Of a DNA stretch of 64,000 nt, positions 11,760-21,643 are shown one piece after another. Positions within the stretch are counted from its first letter, which is position 1; every line of letters begins with the position of its first letter. The notes under the pieces were generated by a model, which was given only the letters and a program-made list of their open reading frames with translations, had not been told where the DNA came from and made no database searches. The DNA is from Lytechinus variegatus (lineage: Eukaryota; Echinodermata; Echinoidea; Temnopleuroida; Toxopneustidae). The position numbers and the translations under genes are program-made. The stretch lies in the NCBI RefSeq assembly GCF_018143015.1, contig NC_054757.1:3334001-3398000 (forward strand), in the 5' to 3' direction.

Positions 11760-12536
11760 TTCTTTATGTAGAAATGTCAAAAATTTTCAGCTCGCGCTTC
11801 GCGCTCGCATTATTTGATTAATGAAATATGTAATGTCTTCATGTCTAAATGCAAGCAGTCCTTAAAAGGCACTTTTCGATCAGTTCAAAACGTAAACAAA
11901 CATTTTCTGCGCGCGCTTTGCGCTCGCATTACTCATCTTTTTCATGATTTAGGAAACATGAATAGAGTGTCCCGTTCTAGGTCTAAATCTAGAATTTTTC
12001 CGCTCGCACTTTGCGCTCGCATCAATTGTTTAGTTATACTATATAGCTATCCTGTTCATGATTACAAAAACTGATTAAAGTTGTTCATTCTTTATGTAGA
12101 AATGTCAAAAATTTTCAGCTCGCGCTTCGCGCTCGCATTATTTGATTGTTGAAATCTTTAACGTCTTCATGGCTAACTGTATGCAGTCTTTAACAGGACT
12201 GGTAGGCCTACCTTTCCAATCAGTTCAAAACGTTTATCAAAAAATTATACTCGCGCTTCGCGTTCGCAGTATTGCAGGCACATCTTTTTTCAGAATGTTC
12301 AAATTTTAGGAAAAAATACATACAATTTAAAAAAATAAAATTGCTCGCGCTTCGCGCGGTCATTATAAAATAAGGATTATGATATTATACATTTATGTTG
12401 ATTTAGAGAATAAAGCTAAGAGGTGACTTATAGGACTACCCCCTTCAAAGAAACAAACGAAAAAAAAAAACATCTTCGAGCGGCCGATCGGGGAAAATGT
12501 GGCCCCTTTATTGGCGAAGGCTGAATCCGCCCCTGA
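11760..12536. mobile_element. Element fragment with CpG-dense motif array, CAGGGGCGGATTCAGCC end
   Basis: Six diverged copies of GCTCGCGCTTCGCGCTCGC lie about 100 bp apart. A tail then reads cttcaaagaaacaaacg, cggccgatcgggg and GGCTGAATCCGCCCCTG, ending at 12536. The tail is the inverse of the left end of the element at 28999. The matching left end of this copy is not visible. Confidence 0.6.
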
Positions 12537-12609
12537 TTCATGAGCTTATGAAATAAGATAATTCAACATACATTAAGGCACTTATGATTGCCTGGGGAGG
12601 GAGGGCCGC

Positions 12610-12940
12610 CATTGGCGGCGGAAGCCAAAAAATGTAGGGGGTGTGCACTTGAATTATTGGGATGGACACAGGTACAAAATTGGACAAGCGCCCCCCCCCC
12701 AAAAGGTTATCAACCTAAATTTGAGGAGTTGCTAAACCAAAAATTTTTGACAAGCAAAAACAAAAAAAAAGGCCATCAACCTAGGGGGGGGGACAACACA
12801 CGTTTCAGGGGGAGTCCACGTGAATTTAGGGGGGAACCAGGAAAACAAATTGCCCAGCCAAAAAAAAAAAAAAAAAAAAAAGTTTATCATAAACAAATTT
12901 AGGAGGGAACACGTCCCCCCCCCCGCTTCCGCCGCCTATG
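12610..12940. mobile_element. CATTGGCGGCGGAAGC-ended small element, copy 1
   Basis: Inverted ends are CATTGGCGGCGGAAGC and GCTTCCGCCGCCTATG. The flanking 8-mers agggccgc and gtggccgc match at 6 of 8 positions. The interior is A- and G-runs. A better preserved copy at 59044 has a perfect 8-bp duplication, which supports the boundaries. It contains no gene; the short frames here are chance. Confidence 0.7.
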
Positions 12941-13083
12941 GTGGCCGCCATTTTTCCGAAAAGTACACAGGGCGCCAAAATCAGGTCGAATTTGGGCCCC
13001 CCTCCCTTCGAAATCCTGGATCCGCGCCTGGTAGTAGTAGTAGTACAAAGTGTTTGAAATATGAAGCTGAAATTGACCCCCCC

Positions 13084-14110
13084 CCCCTTTGAGATCGGAA
13101 TATAAAATATTTTAAGCTCGCGCTCGCTTGTACATGTATTTTCATAAGATGTATTGAGAATACCTAGATTCTAGGTCTAAATCGGAAACACGCGCGCGTA
13201 TGTTCATTTAGTTATCCCGTTTCAGATCAGAATATCAAAAATGTTGTGCTCGCCCTTTGTGCTCGAATTATTAATGTAGGAAGATCCCCCTTTCTCATCC
13301 ATTTCATGATTTACGAAACATGAATAGAGTGTCCCATTCCAGGTTTAAATCTCGATTTTTTTTTCCGCTCGCGCTTCGCGCTCGCATTATTTGATTGTTG
13401 AAATATGTAACGTCTTCATGGCTAAGTGCAAGCAGTCCTTAAAAGGCACTTTTCGATCAGTTCAAAACGTATACAAACATTTTCTGCTCGCGCTTTGCGC
13501 TCGTATTATTAATGCATGAAGATCCCCTCTTACTCATCCTTTTCACGATTTACAAAACATGAACAGAGTGTCCCGTTCTAGGTCTAAAACTAGATTTTTT
13601 CCCGCTCGCATCAATTGTTTAGTTTTATAGCTATCCTGTTCATGATTACAAAAATTGATTAAAATTTTCCATTCTTTATGTAGAAATGTCAATTTTTTTC
13701 AGCTCACGCTTCGCGCTCGCATTATTTGATTGTTAAAATATCTAACGTCTTCATTGCTAACTGCAAGCAGTCTTTAACAGGTAGGCCTACCTTTCCGATC
13801 CGTTCAAAACGTGTATCAAAAATTTATGCTCGCGCTTCGCGTTCGTATTACTAATTATTGCAGGCACATCTTTTTTTCAGAATGTTCAAATTATAGGAAA
13901 AAATACAATTTCAAAAAAAAAATGGCTCGCGCTTCGCGCTCGCATTATAAAATAAGGATTATGATTTGATTTAAAGAATAAAGCCAAGAAGTGACTTATT
14001 GGACTATTCCCTTCAAAGAAACACAAAAAATCATCAAACTAACAAAAAAATCCCCCGATGGGGGAAATATGGCTGAAAAAAATTCCGCCCCTCCCCCCAT
14101 TGGCGAAGCA
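13084..14110. repeat. Array of CpG-dense GCTCGCGCTTCGCG units
   Basis: Seven or more units of an approximately 110-bp repeat are present, each with AT-rich spacer (attatttgattgttgaaat, tttcgatcagttcaaaacg) and a core like GCTCGCGCTTCGCGCTCGC. It ends with a decayed tail (cccttcaaagaaacac, ttccgcccct) similar to the tail at 12430-12536. It is probably another copy of the same element. Confidence 0.75.
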
Positions 14111-14154
14111 TATTTCAGCTCTGACATCGAGGTATTTTGTTTGATTTGATTTTT

Positions 14155-15261
14155 GTCTCACCTGCGAAGCAAAGTGAGACTATAGGCGCCGCTTTTCCGA
14201 CGGCGACGGCGGGGGGGCGCGGCGGTCAACATCAAATCTTAACCTGAGGTTAAGTTTTTGAAATGACGTCATAACTTAGAAAGTATATGGACCTAGTTAA
14301 TAAAACTTGGCCATAAGGTTAATCAAGTATTACTGAACATCCTATCAGAGTTTCATGTCACATGACCAAGGTCAAAGGTCATTTAGGGTCAATGAACTTA
14401 GACCATGTTGGAGGAATCAACATCGAAATCTGAACCTGAGGTTAAGTTTTTGAAATGTCATAACTTAGAAAATATATGGACCTAGTTCATGAAACTTGGA
14501 CATAAGTTTAATCAAGTATCACTGAACATCCTGCATGAGTTTCACGTCACATGACCAAGGTCAAAGGTCATTTAGGGTCAATGAACTTTGGCCGAATTGG
14601 GGATATCTGTTGAATTCCCATCATAACTTTGAAAGTTTATGGATCTGATTCATGAAACTTGGACATAATAGTAATCAAGCATCACTGAAAATTTTGTGCA
14701 AGTTTCAGGTCTCATGATTAAGGTCAAAGGTCATTTAGGGTCAATGAACTTTGGCCGAATCGGGGGTATCTGTTGAATTACCATCATAACTTTGAAAGTT
14801 TATTGGTCTAGTTCATTAAACTTGAACATTAGAGTAATCAAGTATCACTGAACATCCTGTGCGCGTTTCAGGTCACATGTCCAAGGTCAAAGGTCAAAGA
14901 ACTTTGGCCGAATTGGTTATCTGTTGAATTACCATCATAACTTTGAAAGTTTATGGATCTGATTCATGAAACTTGTACATAAGAGTAATCAAGTATCACT
15001 GAACATCCTGTTCGAGTTTCAGGTCACATGATCAAGGTCAAAGGTCATGTAAGGTCAATGGACTTTGGCCATGTTGGGGTTTTTTGTTGAATAACCATCA
15101 TATCTCTGTAAGTTTATTGGTCTAGTTCATAAAAAAGGACATAAGAGTAACCATGTATCACTGAACATCTTGTGCGAGTTAGAGTAGTATTCAAAGTCAG
15201 CACTGCTGCTATATTGAACCGCGTGATGCAGGTGAGACGGCCAGAGGCATTCCACTTGTTT
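14155..15261 (+). repeat. Satellite-like transposon with repeated DR1 motifs
   Basis: It starts GTCTCACCTGCGAAGC and ends GCAGGTGAGAC followed by ggccagaggcattccacttg, giving short inverted ends. Between them are about six diverged tandem units of 150-190 bp. Five of these carry the perfect sequence AGGTCAAAGGTCA, at 14369, 14558, 14721, 14884 and 15035. No coding potential. A fragment of the same family lies inverted at 20262-20450. Confidence 0.8.
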
Positions 15262-16745
15262 TCAATACTCAGTATAATTATCTTACTATTCACTATCTTC
15301 TACTTTGATTGAACTCATATCCTAGCACATTTACATAAACGATCTCTGATAAAACATTTTATCACTTTTTTATCATGTACAATTTCCGTATACCATTATC
15401 AAAGACAAACAAAAAAAATTAAGTCATATCTCATATTGGTTTACCATATTCATAGTAAAAACAAATATTAGTGATTTAAATGATCACCAGATTCATTTAA
15501 GGATATTGGAGTTACTGGTTGGTTTGTTTGTTTTATTCATTAAAGAAGTCTTTCTTACAGTGCCTTTCTGCTCCGCCCCGCCCCCCCCCCCCCCCATTTC
15601 AACTTAGCTCCGCTAACTCTGCCTACCCTCAATTACTAAGGGGTTAGTTACAGGTCCTTCAACCTAAGAGATATGTCGGGCAAGACATAGCATTGTATTG
15701 ACGTTATTGTCACATACCTCATTTCGATATTGTGTATGGTTTCTCTCAATAAGGGCACACAAAATGGGAACATAAAAAAGCTAGTCTTTTAAGTATACAT
15801 TTTGCAATTTTTCTATCAATAATACAGAGAATAAAGTAACCTGTAATTACATTTGTATAGAGAAACTATGATTTCTGTACTGAAATATACTTGTTTATTT
15901 AATAACTTGGTAACACAACTTACTGTATGAGTGTAACGAATATAGTAAATAGTATCATCGTTCAAGTAAGCTTATATTAATACTACACTGCTTAGAATGA
16001 TGCATTATGGGTTCGGAACTTGGCCAGATATGGGTTGAGGACTTGAGATGGCTCCTTCCTGCTGGTTCACATTTGCTTTAACATTAGACACAAAATAATT
16101 TCAAAGGGAAAACATTATCGTCTAATTTTGATTTTTATTTCACAATGAAACAGTCACACGAATTAAGTGTAAAAGTTATTCAAGGATAATCATAATGTAG
16201 AAATACAGGGTAAGAAAATTAAATTCTTAATAGAATTTATGCAAGCAGCTACCCTATATCCATAAATTCTCATTTTTTTTCAAGGTGCAAGATTACTGAC
16301 AATATTTGTCTCAGAAAAGTGATATGTTGAATGCACAGGTACAACTTTAGTTTTAGTTTTCGGAGAAAATTCAATTTTCATGGTATCTATACCATAGGGG
16401 AGCTGCTCACTTATGACATCAGAAAACCAAAACTTTTAATAATAAAAATCCGCAAGCTGTATTATTATTCTTTTTCTGCTTTCCTGAAAACCAAATTATT
16501 ATCGGGGTCAACTTTTCTTCAATATTATTTTTCACTTTTATTTCATGTGTTTACCTTTACACTTGTAATCACTGAAATTGAGTGATTTTTCATCAAAAAC
16601 TGAACAATGCATTATACACACCAAGAGATTGTATTATTCAACATATCTAAGCTACAATTTCCTGATAAATTAGAAAGAGAAATAAGAAAGTTCAGTTGAT
16701 CAAACTCGTCATTCATAAACCTTCATTTCAGTCAGTCAGTCAGTC

Positions 16746-16780
<35 letters not shown>

Positions 16781-17350
16781 AAAGAAAAGAAGATGTGCTC
16801 ATATATCATCAGATACAATTTACATAACACAATCCTAATATACACACAAAAAAATGGTTTAAAATATTGCCATTGTTCCAACAACACCAAACCGAAAAAA
16901 ACACATTCTGAATCTAGATTAATGATGCATAATTTTTGAAATCATGACGGTGAATATAGAAAAATATCATACTCTTGAATAACTAAAAAATAAACAATTA
17001 CTGAGAATCAATCATCCTCATCCCTAATAAATGAAATAAAAATTACAAGGCTCCACACTAACTTTTAAAATTAATGATTTTGGTGGACCGATCGGGCCAC
17101 CAAATCATTAATTTCATATTCCAGTGGCTCGAAAAGCAAATTTGGTGGGGCTAAAACAAAACAATTCATCAAAACTTTGGTAGCCCAACTGGTCTACCGA
17201 TTGTGGGCTTTTACAGAATTTTAGTGGCCCACCTTCCTTTTTGGTTGCCCCGGGCCCCTTGGCCACTGCTAATGTCAAGCTTTGATTTACTTAAACAGCT
17301 CAAAGTAAAATTGTAATTAAATATGACTTCAAATCACATGTATTTTCCCC
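15262..17350. other. Anonymous AT-rich sequence
   Basis: There is a C-run near 15577-15596, a (CAGT)n plus (GAAA)n microsatellite near 16733-16790, and a short self-complementary block near 17050-17130 (attaatgattttggtgg and its inverse). No gene is recognised. The frame at 16331-16585 has no family features. Confidence 0.5.
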
Positions 17351-17545
17351 ATGCTGAGTAGAAAGGGACCACCTTCAAGGGCAACCCGAAATGTTACCAG
17401 TATAAGAGTGCTTTTTGACAGACATCTACTTATTGTTCAAACATGTGTAATTTGTTTTTGTTTTGCTCTGAAGCGCCTTGATCATCTAATCAAGATGAAA
17501 AGTGCGCTATACAAGTCTCATGTATTTTTTTATTAGTATTATTAT
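17351..17545 (+). mobile_element. LINE or LINE-dependent SINE 3' end
   Basis: It contains gaagcgccttgatc and agtgcgctatacaag, followed by an ATT-rich tail (ttattagtattattatc). This is the typical 3' UTR and tail style of CR1/L2-type elements, and the longer LINE at 39235 ends the same way. The coding part is absent or too decayed to call. Confidence 0.5.
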
Positions 17546-18797
17546 CAGAAAACAGTAGCATAATAGATTTATGGCACATATAGACAAGGTACACATGCCT
17601 ATCTACATGTATAACATCATTACATGGTATAATTTTCTTATTTAAGATACAGTGAGCAATCCTGCAGTCCAACTCAAAAATGTGAACACAATCTATTCTA
17701 CATAATATATTATAAGAATTCACAAAATGTTTCAAATCTGAAAAAAAATGATCACAAGTTCAAACTTCAATCAATCTACATGAATGTATTGCTAAAGTTC
17801 TATCAAAATATTTCACAATGAACACATTCAAGATGGAATGTCAAAAAATTTCTAAAATCATGAAAGCAACTACCATTTGACACCGGAAAAAGACAACAGA
17901 AAAAGACTTCGATAGTACTGATTACAGAACATTTCTGGAACTGGAGATATATACAGTACAAAGAAAAACAGAAAAATAATATAGCACTAGCACCTGTGAC
18001 ATCAGATGAAGAGTTAGATGAGCTACTAAAATTTAAAATAACGATGTACCATTGCTCTCAATTTTTTTAAATAGGAAATAAACAGGATCCTGTTTCGCTT
18101 AGAAGAAAAATACAATCATTTGATCAGTTCATCAAGGCTTTGAAATTTAACACATTTTGGTCATGCTGTAGACTTCATGTAGTTTTCTACCAAAGGATTA
18201 ACTTTTACATCTGAAATAAATTAATGTCAATTTTATTTGATACCAGTGAATTACGGAATGCCACAATATCTCATGTATCTATTGATTTAGAATCAAACCC
18301 AAATCGTACATGCATCTGACGTGAGACTAAAAGAATTTCTCAGATATAGCTCTGACTCCATATAAACAATGAATACATCTTTCCATGCCTCAGTTTCTTG
18401 CATGGATCTACACATGAATATTCTTCTCACAAAACTATTAAAATCATGTAACAAAACCCTAATGGCATACAAAATTTGTGAAAGATATACCTGTATACAC
18501 ATTTTATACTGCAAGGATCCAAATCACTAGATATGGTTCAATTGTCTTTTATTTTGTATTCTACCTGCAACTTTTACAATTGTTGATGAGTAGGGGAGAG
18601 AAGGGTAAATAAGGCCATATTTTTATAATTCCAAAATTTTACATTTTTAAAATGTAAATCAGTAGAAACATGATTAGATGTCTATTACTAGATGTAGGGT
18701 AGACCGACATTATCCATTTGAAATTGTAAGAACTAATCGGCTTAATTTGCATAAATGAGCCATAAATAATTTTGTCGGATGGCCTTATTTGCTAACT
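17546..18797. other. No gene seen
   Basis: AT-rich. Near 18592-18800 weak inverted phrases gggtaaataaggcc and ggccttatttgc flank about 200 bp, possibly a decayed MITE abutting the next element. Confidence 0.4.
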
Positions 18798-19372
18798 TTA
18801 AAGGGGAATGAAACCTTTGGAACAAATAGCCGTGTGTAGAAACAGAAAAATCAAAGAATAAGAATAAAGAAAGTTTGAGAAAAATCGGACAAATAATGAG
18901 AATGTTATGAGCATTTGAATATTGCAATCACTAATGCTATGGAGATCCCCCCATTGGCAATGCGACAAGGATGTGCGATGTCACTGATGAACAACTTTCC
19001 CTTTGGTGGACTATAAAATACCCTCAAAATGTCTCTTTTTGCTTTTTCTTATGATGATACAAACTCTTTATCCATGATGTATTCTTTAAAAATATGTATT
19101 ACAGGCCCTCATGTAGAAAGAACAGTATGATTTATGGATAGATGTGATAAAAGAGGCAATTCAAGTGAAATATAAACTAAAGTAATGGGGAGAGTTGTTC
19201 ACAAGTGACATCACTTCTCTTTGTCGCATTGCCAATTTGCTATCTCCATAGCATTAGTGATCGCAATATTCAAATGCTCATAACTTTCTCCTTATTTGTC
19301 CGATTCTTTCAAACTTTCGTTGATCTGTTTCTTTGATTTTTCTGTTTTCACACAAGCTATCTTGTTTCCTTT
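18798..19372. mobile_element. TTAA fold-back MITE, family 'AGGGGAATGAAACC', copy 1
   Basis: Long inverted arms: the left begins TTAAAGGGGAATGAAACC and continues gaaagtttgagaaaaatcgg. The right arm is the near-complement (cataactttctccttatttg ... cacaagctatcttg). The final right-end bases seen in the copy at 60961 are lost where the next element begins. No coding potential. Confidence 0.75.
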
Positions 19373-20140
19373 ACCCCTATCTAGGCCGGGGGGGGGGGGG
19401 GCCTCGGAGGCCCCCCCCCTCAACAAATCGCGCAATATTTTCGCCGCGCAAAATTTTTTGACTGCGCCACTCGCTGACTTTTTACTTTCAAGTCTTGCGC
19501 AACTTTGCGTCCTCCGGGTATGTGATTCCGAAATTACGCAACATTATGTAAGTGCATGTCAGACCGAAAATTGCTCAAAAAGTTGATTTCGTGTACAAAG
19601 TCAATGCAAATTGTGTTTTCAACCAAAATTCAAAATGATTATGATTATTTTTAGTTTTGCTGCTCTAAATGTATTTATTTTATGCTTTTTATGATCACAG
19701 AAGAGTCCAAAACAAATTTCATTGAAAAAACAATGAAAAACAAAAGGTCAAAAAACAAAGAAAATACATAAGAAATTGCAAAAAACAATAAAATACATAA
19801 GAAAATGATTTGATATCGCAATTTTTTTCATGTACACTTGCTAAGAAACACCACAAAGAGTTTCAATACCAAAAATTAGTACATTTGGAGCTTTATTTAG
19901 GGAGTTAGAGGAAAAAAGTATGATTTTGCATACTAATTACGCATAAATTAGCATAATCACTTAATAGCGATTCGCACGAAAAATATTACTATACAATCTT
20001 GGAGATTATGTCCCAGGCAACCAGCATGCCAATTTTCGGCGCGATCGCCCCGTCAACGGCCGAGATCTTAGGGGGGGCCTGGGAGGCCCCCCCCCCGGCC
20101 ATATGAACTCCCAAAATACCCCGGCCTAGATAGGGTTAAG
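19373..20140. mobile_element. Fold-back element with CCCTATCTAGGCC ends
   Basis: The left end is ACCCCTATCTAGGCCGGGG and the right end CCCCGGCCTAGATAGGGTTAA. Second-order inverted G/C-runs (ggggcctcggaggcccc, ggggcctgggaggcccc) lie just inside. The interior is AT-rich with cgctgactttttactttcaag. A related copy lies at 22380-23470 in an MZB1 intron. It has no transposase. Confidence 0.7.
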
Positions 20141-20261
20141 GTAGCCCTTGAAATGCATTCCTCTCACAGATATTCGAGATCTTTTTACACTGCAGTTTAC
20201 ATGTAACTTGATGTTTCAGCCTGTGTAGGACTAATGCATCAATGTGACTTGTATCAAACTA

Positions 20262-20450
20262 AACAAGTGGAACGCTTCTGGCAGTCTCACCTGCATTATG
20301 CAATTTAATAAAGAAGCAATGCTGCCTTTGAAAACAACTATTAAAGATGAATAATTATTCACAAAAACACCATTCATATGATAAAATACTCAGTTCGTTG
20401 AATCTAAACGACCTTTGACTTTGATGATGTGATCTGAAACTCTTTCACAA
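20262..20450 (-). repeat. Inverted fragment of the DR1-bearing repeat
   Basis: Read on the - strand it contains tgatcaaag-like sequence and then GCAGGTGAGACTGCC, agcgttccacttg. This corresponds to the right end and last unit of the 14155-15261 element. Confidence 0.55.
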
Positions 20451-20688
20451 AAAAGTTACCTATTAGAGCAGCACATCCCCATATGACAATACACTGCCAG
20501 TCCCCCCCCCCCTCCCCTTCTCCTGAAAATGCAGTGATTATATAGAGCACCGTGACCGAAGTGTGACGTCATCAGTTTTCACTTTTTGCATATATCAGTG
20601 TTTTTGATACCATATTTTGGTAGAGCATGATGAAAAATCCCCATAACCCAAATTTGGTGGGAATCGGTCCATGCCGGCCCCAAGATAT

Positions 20689-20810
20689 GACCTCATGAAT
20701 ACATAATTAGCCCTATTGAAGTCAATGTAGTATTGGCCTGGTTCCTGATGTTTAAAGCCAGGCCAAAATACACTGACTTCAATGGGGGCTAATTATGTAT
20801 TCATGAGGTC
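20689..20810. repeat. Strong hairpin: 53-nt arms, 16-nt loop
   Basis: The left arm (20689-20741) begins GACCTCATGAATACATAATT and the right arm (20758-20810) ends AATTATGTATTCATGAGGTC. They are almost perfectly complementary with a few mismatches and bulges. The size suits a miniature fold-back transposon or an RNA hairpin. Nothing nearby shows that it is transcribed. Confidence 0.8.
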
Positions 20811-21643
20811 ATTGCGCTCTATGCCAGACCAGTGCTGCATATCACATTACTTTCATTATTGTACATGTTGTATATTTCACTCATTCTGCGCATGCCCACT
20901 AGACTGTTGAATACAGTCTCATATATTTAATGGCAAGTTTTGTACAGGAGTCTATATGGGCTATTCATTGGATTTCGGTCCTTCCAGGGATATGCTCTGG
21001 TATTGAACGGGCAATTGATGCAGACCTAGAACCTACAAATTTTGACCAATCAGAGGAACAGGTTATTTGACACTCTTAAATAGAGGTTTATAAGGTGTCA
21101 TACACCACACAAAAGCACTTTGTAAGACCAACATAATGTGCCATACACCCGCCACACCAAAGGAAAATCTAGAGTGTGACTTTAAATTTGTGTCAAACAT
21201 GTCCAATGTTACAAGGGAGATTTCAGCTCGGGGACCCATCTTGAAAAGAGTTATGATTGATCCAATCAATCACAACTATGGTCGGCGAGCAACGTCAACA
21301 TCTAAAATACATTTTTGTTCAAAATATTTTCAACTATGATGTATATTCATGCATTCATTGTGCTCTTGAAAATTCACTTTTGATTATAGAGGACATTGTG
21401 CAAATTTTCTGGGGAAATTTTTTTGACACTGATGGATTTCCATAGAGTTACAATTGATTGGATCAATCATAACTCTTTGTAAGACGGGGCCCTGGTTTAA
21501 TTATGTTCTTGAAAAATTCCCTTATCCCTTCGTCCATTTCCCCTCAGGATTGCTTAGAGATACAAAAACAGTGTTACATAAAGGCACCATGAATTGCGCT
21601 TCAAAAAAGTGAGAATAAATTACTTCTTGAAATGGTTGAGGCA
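20811..21643. other. MZB1 downstream region, no gene seen
   Basis: This is sequence 3' of the MZB1 stop codon. A loose inverted phrase 'atgattgatccaatcaatcac' / 'tgattggatcaatcat' lies near 21255-21470. I found no canonical AATAAA close to the stop on the - strand. Confidence 0.4.

Larger units (their letters stand above)
8522..13030. mobile_element. 4.5-kb composite hAT-like element with no transposase
   Basis: The termini are inverted: CAGGCGCGGATCCA at 8522 and TGGATCCGCGCCTG ending at 13030. Both sides carry gtagtagt (8514-8521 and 13031-13038), consistent with an 8-bp target duplication, though the site is a GTA microsatellite so the match is not decisive. Inside, in order, are a 1-kb polypurine tract, a minisatellite, the 3' part of a CAGTGGCGTA-family element, a decayed LINE end, arrays of the CpG-dense motif, the end of a CAGGGGCGGATTCAGCC-type element at 12536, and a small CATTGGCGGCGG element. 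No transposase frame is seen. The alternative is two unrelated ends flanking an accreted repeat block. Confidence 0.6.

Noticed and set aside
10600-14000. CRISPR-like array (regular short repeats with spacers)
   Set aside because: The repeated cores vary, the spacers are themselves repeats of each other, the context is an animal genome, and the array lies within transposons with target duplications.
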